A DNA stretch of 64,000 bases from Streptomyces sp. P9-A4 (GCF_036634195.1 NZ_JAZIFY010000001.1:5156501-5220500), one strand, 5' to 3'; counted from the first letter of the stretch, positions 52,218-62,066 are shown. Translations and numbers: made by a program. The notes: a model not told the origin generated them from the sequence alone.

Positions 52218-53288
52218 ATGACCCACAAGGGCACCCACCAGTGGCGCGGCATCATCGAGGAGTACCGGGACCGCCTTCCGGTCACGGACGCGACGCCGGT
52301 CGTCACGCTCCGTGAGGGCGGCACGCCGCTCGTCCCCGCTCAGGTCCTCTCCGAGCGCACGGGCTGCGAGGTGCACCTCAAGGTCGAGGGCGCCAACCCC
52401 ACCGGCTCCTTCAAGGACCGGGGCATGACCATGGCCATCTCCAAGGCCAAGGAGGAGGGCGCGCAGGCCGTCATCTGCGCCTCCACCGGCAACACCTCCG
52501 CCTCGGCCGCGGCCTACGCGGTACGGGCCGGGATGGTGTCGGCCGTCCTCGTGCCGCAGGGCAAGATCGCGCTCGGCAAGATGGGCCAGGCCCTGGTGCA
52601 CGGCGCGAAGATCCTCCAGGTCGACGGCAACTTCGACGACTGCCTGACGCTGGCCCGCAGCCTCTCCGAGAACTACCCGGTGGCGCTGGTCAATTCGGTC
52701 AACCCGGTCCGTATCGAGGGCCAGAAGACCGCCGCCTTCGAGATCGTGGACATGCTGGGCGACGCGCCCGACATCCACGTCCTGCCCGTGGGCAACGCCG
52801 GCAACATCACGGCGTACTGGAAGGGGTACCGCGAGTACGCCGCCGACGGTCTCGCCACCCACCGCCCGCGCATGTGGGGCTTCCAGGCCTCCGGCTCCGC
52901 GCCGCTGGTGCGCGGCGAGGTCGTCAAGGACCCGTCGACGATCGCCACCGCGATCCGCATCGGCAACCCGGCCTCGTGGGACTACGCGATCGCCGCGCGC
53001 GACGAGTCGGGCGGCTTCATCGACGAGGTGACGGACCGTGAGATCCTGCGCGCCTACCGCCTGTTGGCGGCGCAGGAGGGCGTTTTCGTCGAGCCCGCCT
53101 CGGCCGCGTCGGTCGCCGGTCTGCTGAAGGCCGCCGAGCAGGGCAAGGTGGATCCCGGCCAGACGATCGTCTGCACCGTCACGGGCAACGGGCTCAAGGA
53201 CCCCGACTGGGCCGTCGCCGGCGCGCCGCAGCCGGTCACCGTCCCGGTGGACGCGGCCGCCGCCGCCGAACGCCTCGGTCTGGCCTGA
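52218..53288 (+). CDS. thrC: Threonine synthase
   Basis: A 356-residue fold-type II PLP enzyme that converts O-phosphohomoserine to threonine. PLP Lys65 is in GSFKDRGM; other marks are [15 protein letters not shown] and the C-terminal [11 protein letters not shown] 52218, six bases after hom. The thrB gene is separated by a 284-bp gap. Confidence 0.97.
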   Translation: MTHKGTHQWRGIIEEYRDRLPVTDATPVVTLREGGTPLVPAQVLSERTGCEVHLKVEGANPTGSFKDRGMTMAISKAKEEGAQAVICASTGNTSASAAAYAVRAGMVSAVLVPQGKIALGKMGQALVHGAKILQVDGNFDDCLTLARSLSENYPVALVNSVNPVRIEGQKTAAFEIVDMLGDAPDIHVLPVGNAGNITAYWKGYREYAADGLATHRPRMWGFQASGSAPLVRGEVVKDPSTIATAIRIGNPASWDYAIAARDESGGFIDEVTDREILRAYRLLAAQEGVFVEPASAASVAGLLKAAEQGKVDPGQTIVCTVTGNGLKDPDWAVAGAPQPVTVPVDAAAAAERLGLA

Positions 53289-53418
53289 TCCCACCCCCCT
53301 TCGGGGCGAAAGCGCTGATCGAAACCCGATCAGGAATGTACATAGGCGCACAGGTTGGCTCGCGACACGCATCGTGCGCCTCCTGTGCGCCCTATGTCGC
53401 GGCGGAACCTTCCTTCGA

Positions 53419-53424
53419 TAGGCT
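53419..53424 (+). promoter_or_regulatory. -10-like box before thrB
   Basis: TAGGCT lies 148 bp before the thrB start in the 284-bp gap after thrC, suggesting a separate thrB promoter. No convincing -35 is seen; the short repeat GTGCGCC occurs twice just upstream. Confidence 0.25.
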
Positions 53425-53572
53425 GTACCGAACCCGCCCCGACGCATATGCGCGGTGTCGCTGCCGTTGTCGCCCCCGTGGCCGAAACGGCCCCCGGGTT
53501 CCCCGAGCACTTCCTCCGCAACACCCGCTGTACAGAAACACCGTTGTCGCAATCAAGGAGAGTCATCGAGCG

Positions 53573-54490
53573 ATGGCCGGTCCAGCGTTCCGCGCCGCCG
53601 CCGTACGGGTGCGCGTCCCCGCCACCAGCGCCAATCTCGGTCCGGGCTTCGACGCCTTCGGCCTGTCGCTGGGCCTCTACGACGACGTCGTCGTCCGTGT
53701 CGCCGACTCCGGGCTGCACGTCGACATCGCCGGCGAGGGTGCCGAGACGCTCCCGCGCGACGAGAGCCACCTGCTCGTACGCTCCCTGCGCACGGCCTTC
53801 GACCTGCTCGGCGGGCAGCCGCGCGGCCTCGAGGTCGTCTGCGCCAACCGCATCCCGCACGGCCGCGGCCTCGGTTCCTCCTCCGCCGCCATCTGCGCGG
53901 GCATCGTCGCCGCCCGCGCCGTGACCATAGGCGGGGACGCCCGGCTCGACGAGGCCGCCCTGCTGGAGCTGGCCACCGAGATCGAGGGCCACCCCGACAA
54001 CGTCGCCGCCTGTCTGCTCGGCGGATTCACGCTCGCCTGGACCGAGTCCGGCGCCGCGCGGGCGATCAGGATGGACCCCTCGGACTCCATCGTTCCGGTG
54101 GTCTTCGTCCCCGGCAAGCCGGTACTGACCGAGACCGCCCGCGGACTCCTGCCGCGCACCGTCCCGCACGTGGACGCCGCCGCCAACGCCGGCCGCGCCG
54201 CCCTCCTCGTCGAGGCCCTGACCCGTCGCCCCGAACTGCTGCTCGCGGCCACCGAGGACCGGCTGCACCAGGAGTACCGGGCCCCCGCGATGCCCGAGAG
54301 CCTCGCCCTGGTCAACCGGCTGCGCGCGGACGGCGTCCCCGCGGTCATCTCCGGCGCGGGCCCCACGGTCCTCGCGCTGGCCGAACACGGGACGGCCGAC
54401 AAGGTCGCCCGCCTGGCGGGCGAGGGCTGGGCGGCGAACCGGCTCGACCTCGACGCGTCCGGAGCGAGCGTCCTGCCGCTGGCGCCCTAG
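53573..54490 (+). CDS. thrB: Homoserine kinase
   Basis: A 305-residue GHMP kinase that phosphorylates homoserine. Motifs: PATSANLGPGFD near residue 15, the ATP loop PHGRGLGSSSAA near 97-108, and GAGPTVLAL near the C-terminus. ATG 53573 gives the conserved start MAGPAFRAAAV; the AAGGAG at 53555-53560 is 12 bases away, which is a long spacing. An upstream in-frame extension to 53336 is not family-like. Confidence 0.95.
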   Translation: MAGPAFRAAAVRVRVPATSANLGPGFDAFGLSLGLYDDVVVRVADSGLHVDIAGEGAETLPRDESHLLVRSLRTAFDLLGGQPRGLEVVCANRIPHGRGLGSSSAAICAGIVAARAVTIGGDARLDEAALLELATEIEGHPDNVAACLLGGFTLAWTESGAARAIRMDPSDSIVPVVFVPGKPVLTETARGLLPRTVPHVDAAANAGRAALLVEALTRRPELLLAATEDRLHQEYRAPAMPESLALVNRLRADGVPAVISGAGPTVLALAEHGTADKVARLAGEGWAANRLDLDASGASVLPLAP

Positions 54491-54911
54491 GCGCACGGCG
54501 GACCGGACGCCGGGCAGCGTCCGGGACAGGAGATTGCCGGTGAGGGAGAGGGGGAATGTTTGTCGGAGCCGGTAGTGTTAACCTCAAGTCAGCACCCGGC
54601 GCCTTTGTGGCGCGGTGCTGAGTGTCCCCATCAGGGACCACCGATTCTTCCGGGAGCCTCCCCAACTGCCTGAGCAGCCTGCCTGAGCAGTTTCGAGCAC
54701 GCTCCGGAACCGGCACGACACCCCTCGCTCTTCTTCCGCGTGAGGGCCGAGCAGGGGGCGCTCGGGCCGGACCCACAGCACGTTCTCTCTTCCGCCGCAC
54801 CCGGCGGGACCACCGCCCCGGACACGGTCCACCGAACACGGGACCGCTGCCGGACAGCACAACCGGTCGCCGAGCCAGATGGCCGACGTCCGCTCCAGGG
54901 AAGGACCCTTC
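54491..54911 (+). promoter_or_regulatory. Structured leader region of rho
   Basis: A 421-bp gap with no gene. It has GGAAT-N19-GTT (54553-54579), close to a sigma-R-type promoter, and a TAGTGT box at 54573-54578. A hairpin at 54590-54620 has stems CAGCACC/GGTGCTG and GCGCC/GGCGC. A duplicated CTGCCTGAGCAG is at 54666-54677 and 54679-54690. Rho genes often have autoregulated leaders, and this one is long enough for that. Confidence 0.45.
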
Positions 54912-56966
54912 GTGAGCGACACCACCGATCTGATGGGCGTGACTGCCGACAGCAGTGTCGACACCCCCGCGCCCGCCGCAGGTGCTGCCACCGGCGGCAC
55001 CGCACGGCGCCGCCGCTCCGGCACCGGCCTCGACGGCATGGTCCTGGCCGAGCTGCAGCAGGTCGCGTCCGGCCTCGGCATCAGGGGCACCGCGCGGATG
55101 CGCAAGAGCCAGCTGATCGAGGTCATCAAGGAGGCGCAGGCCGGAGGCTCCGCCGCGCCCGCCAAGACCGCCGACGCCGCTGCCGACACCAAGCCGAAGC
55201 GCCGTGCCACCGCCAAGGCGCGTACGGGCGAGACCGCGGCCGAGGCCGCCGCGCCCAAGGCGGAGAAGGCGGCCGAGAAGGCCGTCGCCCCGCAGCAGAT
55301 CGACATCCCGGGCCAGCCGGCCTCGGAGGACCAGCCGGCCGGCGAGCGCCGTCGTCGCCGTGCCACCGCCCCCGCCGGTTCGCCGGAGGGCGAGGCCAAG
55401 GCCGAGGCCGCGCAGGTCGTGAAGACCGAGGCCCGCACCGACACGCAGGCCGACGCCAAGGCCGAGGCCGCCGTCGACGGCGCCGAGGGCCGTGGCCGCC
55501 GTGACCGCGGCGAGCGGGGCGAGCGCGGGGAGCGCGGCGAGCGCCGTGACCGCCGTGACCGTCAGCGCGACCGCGGCAAGGGCGACGAGCAGCAGGGCGG
55601 TGGCCAGGGCGGCCAGCGCCAGCGCCAGGGCGGCCAGGGCCAGGGTCAGGGCCAGCAGAGCCAGGGCCAGGGCCAGGGCCAGCAGGGCGGCCAGCAGGCC
55701 GGTCCGCAGGACGACTACGACGACGGCGAGGGCGGTCGTCGCGGCCGTCGGGGCCGTTACCGCGACCGTCGCGGGCGTCGTGGCCGTGACGACTTCCAGG
55801 CCGGCGAGCCGCAGGTCGCCGACGACGACGTCCTGATCCCCGTCGCGGGCATCCTCGACATCCTCGACAACTACGCGTTCATCCGGACCTCCGGCTACCT
55901 GCCCGGTCCGAACGACGTGTACGTCTCCCTCGCCCAGGTCCGCAAGAACGGCCTGCGCAAGGGTGACCACGTCACCGGCGCCGTGCGTCAGCCGAAGGAG
56001 GGCGAGCGCCGCGAGAAGTTCAACGCGCTGGTCCGCCTGGACTCGGCGAACGGCATGGCGGCCGACTCCGGCCGCGGCCGTCCGGAGTTCAACAAGCTGA
56101 CCCCGCTCTACCCGCAGGACCGGCTCCGTCTGGAGACCGACCCGGGCGTGCTGACCACGCGGATCATCGACCTCGTGTCGCCGATCGGCAAGGGCCAGCG
56201 CGGTCTGATCGTGGCCCCGCCGAAGACCGGCAAGACCATGATCATGCAGGCCATCGCCAACGCGATCACCACCAACAACCCCGAGTGCCACCTGATGGTC
56301 GTCCTGGTCGACGAGCGTCCGGAAGAGGTCACCGACATGCAGCGGTCGGTCAAGGGCGAGGTCATCTCCTCGACCTTCGACCGTCCGGCCGAGGACCACA
56401 CCACCGTCGCCGAGCTGGCCATCGAGCGCGCCAAGCGTCTCGTGGAGCTGGGTCACGACGTGGTCGTCCTGCTCGACTCGATCACCCGCCTGGGCCGCGC
56501 GTACAACCTCGCGGCGCCGGCCTCCGGCCGCATCCTGTCCGGTGGTGTCGACTCGACCGCCCTCTACCCGCCGAAGCGCTTCTTCGGTGCCGCGCGCAAC
56601 ATCGAGGACGGCGGCTCGCTGACCATCCTCGCCACCGCGCTGGTGGACACCGGTTCGCGCATGGACGAGGTGATCTTCGAGGAGTTCAAGGGCACCGGCA
56701 ACATGGAGCTCAAGCTCGACCGGAAGCTCGCCGACAAGCGCATCTTCCCCGCGGTGGACGTCGACGCGTCCGGCACCCGCAAGGAGGAGATCCTGCTCGG
56801 CGCCGACGAGCTGGCCGTCACCTGGAAGCTGCGTCGTGTGCTCCACGCGCTCGACCAGCAGCAGGCGATCGAGCTGCTGCTCGACAAGATGAAGAAGACG
56901 AAGTCGAACGGCGAGTTCCTGCTCCAGATCCAGAAGACGACGCCGGGCGCCGCCAACAACGACTGA
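54912..56966 (+). CDS. rho: Transcription termination factor Rho
   Basis: A 684-residue hexameric RNA helicase. A Rho N-terminal domain at about 45-85 ([13 protein letters not shown]) is followed by a ~200-residue actinobacterial insert rich in Ala/Lys/Glu, then Arg/Gly/Asp and Gln/Gly repeats (GQGQGQQ). The RNA-binding cold-shock domain is at about 300-380 ([12 protein letters not shown]). The ATPase core has Walker A PPKTGKT near 435-442 and the loop [14 protein letters not shown] 54912 has GGGAAGGA upstream; the start at 54879 would add [11 protein letters not shown] and is less likely. A strong hairpin terminator follows. Confidence 0.97.
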   Translation: MSDTTDLMGVTADSSVDTPAPAAGAATGGTARRRRSGTGLDGMVLAELQQVASGLGIRGTARMRKSQLIEVIKEAQAGGSAAPAKTADAAADTKPKRRATAKARTGETAAEAAAPKAEKAAEKAVAPQQIDIPGQPASEDQPAGERRRRRATAPAGSPEGEAKAEAAQVVKTEARTDTQADAKAEAAVDGAEGRGRRDRGERGERGERGERRDRRDRQRDRGKGDEQQGGGQGGQRQRQGGQGQGQGQQSQGQGQGQQGGQQAGPQDDYDDGEGGRRGRRGRYRDRRGRRGRDDFQAGEPQVADDDVLIPVAGILDILDNYAFIRTSGYLPGPNDVYVSLAQVRKNGLRKGDHVTGAVRQPKEGERREKFNALVRLDSANGMAADSGRGRPEFNKLTPLYPQDRLRLETDPGVLTTRIIDLVSPIGKGQRGLIVAPPKTGKTMIMQAIANAITTNNPECHLMVVLVDERPEEVTDMQRSVKGEVISSTFDRPAEDHTTVAELAIERAKRLVELGHDVVVLLDSITRLGRAYNLAAPASGRILSGGVDSTALYPPKRFFGAARNIEDGGSLTILATALVDTGSRMDEVIFEEFKGTGNMELKLDRKLADKRIFPAVDVDASGTRKEEILLGADELAVTWKLRRVLHALDQQQAIELLLDKMKKTKSNGEFLLQIQKTTPGAANND

Positions 56967-57046
56967 CATCCCGGCCGACGCGAGAGCTGCGTCACACGAC
57001 GAGACCCGGGCTCCGTGTCCGTAACCCCGTCGTGACCTGCGTAAAC

Positions 57047-57082
57047 CACTGCGCCCACCGTGCCCGCACGGTGGGCGCAGTG
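57047..57082 (+). terminator. Intrinsic terminator after rho
   Basis: A perfect 16-bp stem, CACTGCGCCCACCGTG/CACGGTGGGCGCAGTG, with a 4-nt loop CCCG is followed by CTGTTTCC, 80 bp after the rho stop. Confidence 0.88.
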
Positions 57083-57181
57083 CTGTTTCCGCCCGAGCTC
57101 ACCGAAACCTCACAGGTCCATATGCAACCCTTTCGGGTGCTTCGCCGTCACACATGGTGAACCGAGGGCCGAGGGAAGACG

Positions 57182-58279
57182 ATGACCGAGCAGAACAAGA
57201 GCGGCCGAATAGGCGGCGCGGGAACCGGCCGCCGCCGCAAACCGCCCGCAGCGCGACGCCGCAGGACGACGATCCTGCTGTCGGCCGCCGCCGCCGTGCT
57301 CGTCCTCGGCGGCGCCGGAGCGGGGTTCGCGTACCTCAAGCTCGACGGCAACATCCAGGGCGTCGACATCAACGCCCAGCTGGGCACCGACCGCCCCGAC
57401 GACACCGACAACGACTCCGTGGACATCCTCGTCCTCGGCTCCGACTCCCGCTCCGGCGACAACGGCGCCTACGGCAAGGACGAGGGCGGCGCCCGCTCCG
57501 ACACCGCGATGGTCGTCCACGTCTACGAGGGCCACAAGAAGGCCAGCGTGGTCTCCATACCCCGCGACACCCTCATCGACCGGCCCACCTGCATGGACGG
57601 CAAGGGCGCCACCGTCGCCGGCGAGCAGCGGGCCATGTTCAACACCGCGTACGAGGTCGGCGGCCCCGCCTGCGCCGTCAAGACCGTCGAATCGATGTCC
57701 GGCATCCGCATGGACCACTACATCGAGGTCGACTTCACCGGCTTCAAGAAGCTCATCGACGAACTCGGCGGCGTGGAGATCACCACCACCACCGCCATCA
57801 AGGACAGCAAGAGCCACCTCGACCTCGAACCGGGTACCCACACCCTCGACGGCGAGCAGTCCCTCGGCCTCGTCCGCACCCGCAAGAGCGTCGGCGACGG
57901 CAGCGACCTCGGCCGCATCCAGCTCCAGCAGGCCTTCATGAAGGCCTTCATCGACCAGGTCAAGAGCGTCGGCGTCTTCACCAGCCCGACGAAGCTGTAC
58001 GGCCTCGCCGACGCCGCCACCAAGGCCATCACGCCCGACTCCGAACTCGACTCCGTCCAGGAGCTGATGGGCTTCGCCGAGGGCCTCTCCGGCATCGGCG
58101 CCCAGAACGTCCACATGGTCACCATGCCCGTCGCGTACGACCCCCGGGACCCCAACCGCGTCGTCCCCCTCGAAGCCCAGGCCAAGCAGGTCTGGACGGC
58201 CCTGAAGAAGGACCTCCCGATCCCCGCGGCGGCCACGAAGGACACCGCCACCGGCAAGGCCGACGGCCTCGTGAAGTAG
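57182..58279 (+). CDS. LytR-CpsA-Psr (LCP) family cell-wall glycopolymer ligase
   Basis: A 365-residue membrane-anchored protein. A basic cytosolic N-terminus of about 28 residues and one membrane helix (TTILLSAAAAVLVLGGAGAG) are followed by an extracytoplasmic LCP domain with LVLGSDSRSG near residue 83, the ARSDTAM motif, VVSIPRDTLI and RTRKSVGDGSDLGRIQLQQ. The Arg/Asp set that binds the polyprenyl-pyrophosphate is present. It transfers teichoic-acid-like or other anionic glycopolymers to peptidoglycan. ATG 57182 with GAGGGAAG upstream. It fits the cell-wall neighbours further on (WecA-like gene). Confidence 0.93.
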   Translation: MTEQNKSGRIGGAGTGRRRKPPAARRRRTTILLSAAAAVLVLGGAGAGFAYLKLDGNIQGVDINAQLGTDRPDDTDNDSVDILVLGSDSRSGDNGAYGKDEGGARSDTAMVVHVYEGHKKASVVSIPRDTLIDRPTCMDGKGATVAGEQRAMFNTAYEVGGPACAVKTVESMSGIRMDHYIEVDFTGFKKLIDELGGVEITTTTAIKDSKSHLDLEPGTHTLDGEQSLGLVRTRKSVGDGSDLGRIQLQQAFMKAFIDQVKSVGVFTSPTKLYGLADAATKAITPDSELDSVQELMGFAEGLSGIGAQNVHMVTMPVAYDPRDPNRVVPLEAQAKQVWTALKKDLPIPAAATKDTATGKADGLVK

Positions 58280-58307
58280 CGCCGGAAGCGCCGCCCCGAG
58301 CGGCTCA

Positions 58308-58333
58308 GGAATAGTTCCGGCCCGACCCCGGTT
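58308..58333 (+). promoter_or_regulatory. Sigma-R-type promoter of rpmE
   Basis: GGAAT (58308-58312), exactly 18 bp, then GTT (58331-58333): the consensus of the thiol-oxidative-stress sigma factor SigR of Streptomyces. It lies 105 bp before rpmE, and rpmE is a known SigR target in S. coelicolor. Confidence 0.75.
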
Positions 58334-58437
58334 TTGGGAGATGCGGCCGGTCCTGGCAGACTGGTACGTCGGCCCCGGTTCACGTTTGCCGCAACCCGCG
58401 GAAGCGACCCGGAGCCCTCCCGAAACTAGGAGACACC

Positions 58438-58659
58438 TTGAAGCGCGAGATCCACCCCGAGTACGTCGAGACCCAGGTCAGCTGCACCTGTGGCGCGTCG
58501 TTCACCACCCGGAGCACGCTGACCGAGGGCACCATCCGTGCCGAGGTCTGCTCCGAGTGCCACCCGTTCTACACGGGCAAGCAGAAGATCCTCGACACCG
58601 GCGGCCGCGTCGCCCGCTTCGAGGCCCGCTTCGGCAAGGCCGCCGGCTCCGCCAAGTAG
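58438..58659 (+). CDS. rpmE: 50S ribosomal protein L31, zinc-ribbon (C+) form
   Basis: A 73-residue ribosomal protein with four Cys at 16, 18, 38 and 41 (CTC and CSEC), the zinc-binding C+ type. The start is TTG 58438, fixed by AGGAG nine bases upstream and the conserved MKREIHPEY. It sits behind a SigR-type promoter, which fits redox- and zinc-linked control. A hairpin terminator follows at 58669-58712, before prfA. Confidence 0.97.
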   Translation: MKREIHPEYVETQVSCTCGASFTTRSTLTEGTIRAEVCSECHPFYTGKQKILDTGGRVARFEARFGKAAGSAK

Positions 58660-58668
58660 CGAGCCCCT

Positions 58669-58712
58669 GCGCCGGTCCTCGGTCGCCCCGCGCGGGTGGC
58701 CGGGACCGGCGC
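58669..58712 (+). terminator. Terminator after rpmE
   Basis: GCGCCGGTCC (58669-58678) and GGACCGGCGC (58703-58712) form a 10-bp stem around an inner CGG-rich hairpin and are followed by TTTG. Some read-through into prfA is possible. Confidence 0.7.
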
Positions 58713-58756
58713 TTTGCCGTCCCCGTAGCAACTGACGAAAAACCCAGGAGCCCCCG

Positions 58757-59833
58757 ATGTTCGAGGCGGTCGAGGAACTGGTCGGCGAGCACGCCGACCT
58801 GGAGACGAAGCTCGCGGACCCTTCGGTCCACGCCGATCAGGCGAACGCGCGCAAGCTCAACAAGCGCTACGCCGAGCTGACCCCGATCGTCGCCACCTAC
58901 CGGGCCTGGAAGCAGACCGGTGACGACATCGAGACCGCCCGCGAGTTCGCGCACGACGACCCCGACTTCGCCGCCGAGGTCAAGCTGCTGGAGAAGGACC
59001 GGGAGGGGCTCACCGAGAAGCTCCGCCTGCTCCTCGTCCCGCGCGACCCGAGCGACGACAAGGACGTCATCCTGGAGATCAAGGCGGGCGCGGGCGGCGA
59101 CGAGTCTGCCCTCTTCGCCGGCGACCTCCTCCGCATGTACCTCCGGTACGCCGAGCGCGTCGGCTGGAAGACCGAGATCATCGACGCCACCGAGTCCGAG
59201 CTGGGCGGCTACAAGGACGTCCAGGTCGCCGTGAAGACCAAGGGCGGCAACGGCGCCACCGAGCCCGGCCAGGGCGTCTGGGCCCGCCTCAAGTACGAGG
59301 GCGGCGTGCACCGCGTGCAGCGCGTGCCCGCGACCGAGTCCGCCGGCCGCATCCACACCTCCGCCGCCGGCGTGCTCGTCACGCCCGAGGCCGAGGAGGT
59401 CGAGGTCGAGGTCCACGCCAACGACCTGCGCATCGACGTCTACCGCTCGTCCGGACCCGGCGGCCAGTCGGTCAACACCACCGACTCCGCGGTCCGCATC
59501 ACCCACCTGCCGACCGGCATCGTCGCCTCCTGCCAGAACGAGAAGAGCCAGCTCCAGAACAAGGAGCAGGCCATGCGCATCCTGCGCTCCCGGCTGCTCG
59601 CCGCCGCGCAGGAGGAGGCCGAGTCCAAGGCCGCCGACGCCCGCCGCAGCCAGGTCCGCACGGTCGACCGCTCCGAGAAGATCCGCACGTACAACTTCCC
59701 GGAGAACCGCATCTCCGACCACCGCGTCGGCTTCAAGGCGTACAACCTGGACCAGGTGCTCGACGGCGAGCTCGACCCCATGATCCAGGCCTGCGTCGAC
59801 GCCGACTCGGCCGCCAAGCTCGCCGCGGCGTAA
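58757..59833 (+). CDS. prfA: Peptide chain release factor 1
   Basis: A 358-residue RF1 that ends translation at UAA and UAG. The stop-codon-reading tripeptide PAT is at 191-193, and the peptidyl-transferase motif GGQ is at 235-237 (GPGGQSVN). Its Gln is the target of the methyltransferase encoded next. ATG 58757 with AGGAG upstream. Confidence 0.97.
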   Translation: MFEAVEELVGEHADLETKLADPSVHADQANARKLNKRYAELTPIVATYRAWKQTGDDIETAREFAHDDPDFAAEVKLLEKDREGLTEKLRLLLVPRDPSDDKDVILEIKAGAGGDESALFAGDLLRMYLRYAERVGWKTEIIDATESELGGYKDVQVAVKTKGGNGATEPGQGVWARLKYEGGVHRVQRVPATESAGRIHTSAAGVLVTPEAEEVEVEVHANDLRIDVYRSSGPGGQSVNTTDSAVRITHLPTGIVASCQNEKSQLQNKEQAMRILRSRLLAAAQEEAESKAADARRSQVRTVDRSEKIRTYNFPENRISDHRVGFKAYNLDQVLDGELDPMIQACVDADSAAKLAAA

Positions 59834-59879
59834 GTGGCGTAAGTTCCGTAAGCCCCACCCCGCACCACGGAGGACCAGC

Positions 59880-60725
59880 GTGAACCTGCTGCTTGCCGAG
59901 GTGGCCCAGGCCACCCAGCGGCTGGCCGACGCCGGCGTTCCCTCACCGCGTTTCGACGCGGAGGAGCTCGCCGCGTTCGTGCACGGCGTCAAGCGGGGGG
60001 AGCTGCACAACGTCAAGGACGCCGACTTCGACGCCCGCTACTGGGAGACCGTCGCCCGCCGCGAGGCCCGCGAACCGCTCCAGCACATCACCGGGCGGGC
60101 GTTCTTCCGCTACCTGGAGCTCCAGGTCGGACCCGGCGTCTTCGTGCCCCGGCCGGAGACCGAGTCGGTCGTCGGCTGGGCGATAGACGCCGTACGCGCC
60201 ATGGACGTCGTCGAACCCCTCATCGTCGACCTCTGCACCGGCTCCGGGGCCATCGCCCTCGCCATGGCCCAGGAGGTTCCGCGCTCGCGCGTGCACGCCG
60301 TCGAACTCTCCGACGACGCCCTCGTGTGGACCCGGAAGAACGCCGAGGGCTCCCGGGTCACCGTCCACCAGGGCGACGCGCTCAGCGCGCTCCCCGAGCT
60401 GGACGGCCAGGTCGACCTGGTCATCTCCAACCCGCCGTACATCCCGCTCACCGAATGGGAGTACGTCGCACCCGAGGCCCGCGACCACGACCCGGAGATG
60501 GCCCTCTTCTCCGGCGAGGACGGCCTCGACACCATCCGCGGCATCGAGCGCACCGCCCACCGGCTGCTCCGCCCCGGCGGCCTCGTCGTCATCGAGCACG
60601 CCGACACCCAGGGCGGGCAGGTGCCGTGGATCTTCAACGAAGAGGCCGGCTGGGCCGACGCCGCCGACCACCCGGACCTGAACAACCGGCCGCGCTTCGC
60701 GACCGCCCGCAAGGCAATGCCATGA
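59880..60725 (+). CDS. prmC: Release factor N5-glutamine methyltransferase
   Basis: A 281-residue SAM-dependent enzyme (PrmC/HemK) that methylates the GGQ glutamine of release factors. An N-terminal helical domain is followed by the SAM-binding VDLCTGSGAIALAMA near 118-132 and the catalytic ISNPPYIPL near 185. GTG 59880, 46 bp after prfA, with GAGGACC upstream. Its stop overlaps the start of a 17-codon ORF. Confidence 0.95.
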   Translation: MNLLLAEVAQATQRLADAGVPSPRFDAEELAAFVHGVKRGELHNVKDADFDARYWETVARREAREPLQHITGRAFFRYLELQVGPGVFVPRPETESVVGWAIDAVRAMDVVEPLIVDLCTGSGAIALAMAQEVPRSRVHAVELSDDALVWTRKNAEGSRVTVHQGDALSALPELDGQVDLVISNPPYIPLTEWEYVAPEARDHDPEMALFSGEDGLDTIRGIERTAHRLLRPGGLVVIEHADTQGGQVPWIFNEEAGWADAADHPDLNNRPRFATARKAMP

Positions 60726-60775
60726 CCGCCATGACCGACATGGCGAACCACGCGAACGAGGAGGCCGGGAACTGA
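60722..60775 (+). CDS. 17-codon mini-ORF bridging prmC and the next gene
   Basis: MTAMTDMANHANEEAGN. The start overlaps the prmC stop as ATGA and the stop overlaps the next start as TGATG, so it exactly fills the gap between two genes in a ribosome-friendly way. It may serve only to pass ribosomes on (translational coupling), or encode a short peptide. No family is known. Confidence 0.4.
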   Translation: MTAMTDMANHANEEAGN

Positions 60776-61422
60776 TGGCACGGCGATACGACTGCAACGA
60801 GGCGACCGACCGTGTGACCGGCCTGCGCGAAGCCGCGTCCGCCGTCCGCCGGGGCGAGCTCGTCGTGCTGCCCACCGACACCGTGTACGGGATCGGCGCG
60901 GACGCCTTCAGCAGCGAGGCCGTCGCGGACCTGCTTGCCGCCAAGGGCCGGGGCCGCAACATGCCCACGCCCGTGCTCATCGGCTCCCCGAACACCCTCC
61001 ACGGCCTCGTCACGGACTTCTCCGAGCAGGCCTGGGAACTCGTCGACGCCTTCTGGCCCGGGGCGCTCACCCTCGTCGCCAGGCACCAGCCGTCCCTCCA
61101 GTGGGACCTCGGCGACACCCGGGGCACCGTCGCCATCCGCATGCCGCTGCACCCCGTCGCGATCGAGCTGCTCACCGAGGTCGGCCCGATGGCCGTCTCC
61201 TCGGCGAACCTCACCGGACACCCGGCGCCGGAGGACTGCGACGCGGCGCAGGGCATGCTCGGCGACTCCGTCTCCGTCTACCTCGACGGCGGACCCACGC
61301 CCGGGATCGTCCCCTCGTCCATCGTCGACGTCACGGGCAAGGTCCCGGTGCTGCTGCGCGAGGGAGCACTGTCGCCGGAGGAGCTCCGGAAGGTCGTACC
61401 CGACCTCGAGGTGGCACATTGA
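60775..61422 (+). CDS. tsaC: L-threonylcarbamoyladenylate synthase (YrdC/Sua5 family)
   Basis: A 215-residue enzyme making threonylcarbamoyl-AMP from threonine, bicarbonate and ATP for the t6A modification of ANN-reading tRNAs. Motifs: LPTDTVYGIGADA near residue 32, AIRMPLHPVA, SSANLTGHPAP and the C-terminal SSIVDVTG. ATG 60775 overlaps the mini-ORF stop; its own stop overlaps the next gene as TTGA. Confidence 0.95.
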   Translation: MARRYDCNEATDRVTGLREAASAVRRGELVVLPTDTVYGIGADAFSSEAVADLLAAKGRGRNMPTPVLIGSPNTLHGLVTDFSEQAWELVDAFWPGALTLVARHQPSLQWDLGDTRGTVAIRMPLHPVAIELLTEVGPMAVSSANLTGHPAPEDCDAAQGMLGDSVSVYLDGGPTPGIVPSSIVDVTGKVPVLLREGALSPEELRKVVPDLEVAH

Positions 61423-62066
61423 CCGCCCCTGAGGGGCGTGGCATAGCGGGGTTCGAAGACAGCACCACCTTCCGCATCCTCCACGTCAGCACCGGCAACG
61501 TCTGCCGCTCGCCGATCACCGAGCGGCTGACCCGCCATGCCCTGAGCGACCGCCTCGGCGATCCCCTCGGCGGCGGCCTGATCGTGGAGAGCGCGGGCAC
61601 CTGGGGCCACGAGGGCGCCCCGATGGAGGCCAACGCGGAACTGGTCCTCGCCGACTTCGGCGCGGACTACAGCGGCTTCGTGGGGCGTGAGCTCCTCGAC
61701 GAGCACGTCATCCGCGCGGACCTCGTCCTGACGGCGACCCGCGACCACCGGGCGCAGGTCATCTCCATGGGCCACTCGGCGGGCCTGCGCACCTTCACCC
61801 TGAAGGAGTTCACCCGCCTGGTCCGCGCGATCGACCCGGCCACCCTCCCGGACGCCCACGACGAGGGCATGGTGGAACGCGCCCGCTCCCTGGTCCGCGC
61901 GGCAGCGGCTCTACGCGGGTGGCTCCTCGCCCCCTCGGTGGACGCGGACGAGGTCAACGACCCGTACGGCGCCCCGATCACGTTCTTCCGCTCGATCGGC
62001 GACGAGATCAACCAGGCGCTGGATCCCGTGGTGACGGCGCTGACGGGCGTTTCGGCGCGGGACTGA
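61419..62066 (+). CDS. Low-molecular-weight phosphatase family protein with Ser in place of the catalytic Cys
   Basis: A 215-residue protein with the LMW protein-tyrosine-phosphatase fold. The P-loop reads HVSTGNVCRSP: Ser24 stands where the nucleophilic Cys of C-x5-R should be, while Cys29 and Arg30 are kept. A C-terminal DPYGAPITFF holds the usual catalytic Asp. It also has a ~15-residue N-terminal extension. Such a protein should not form the phospho-cysteine intermediate, so it may bind phosphoproteins or act otherwise. TTG 61419 is the only start consistent with the coupling (TTGA) and the fold. The neighbours deal with RNA modification and cell-wall polymers. Confidence 0.85.
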   Translation: MTAPEGRGIAGFEDSTTFRILHVSTGNVCRSPITERLTRHALSDRLGDPLGGGLIVESAGTWGHEGAPMEANAELVLADFGADYSGFVGRELLDEHVIRADLVLTATRDHRAQVISMGHSAGLRTFTLKEFTRLVRAIDPATLPDAHDEGMVERARSLVRAAAALRGWLLAPSVDADEVNDPYGAPITFFRSIGDEINQALDPVVTALTGVSARD

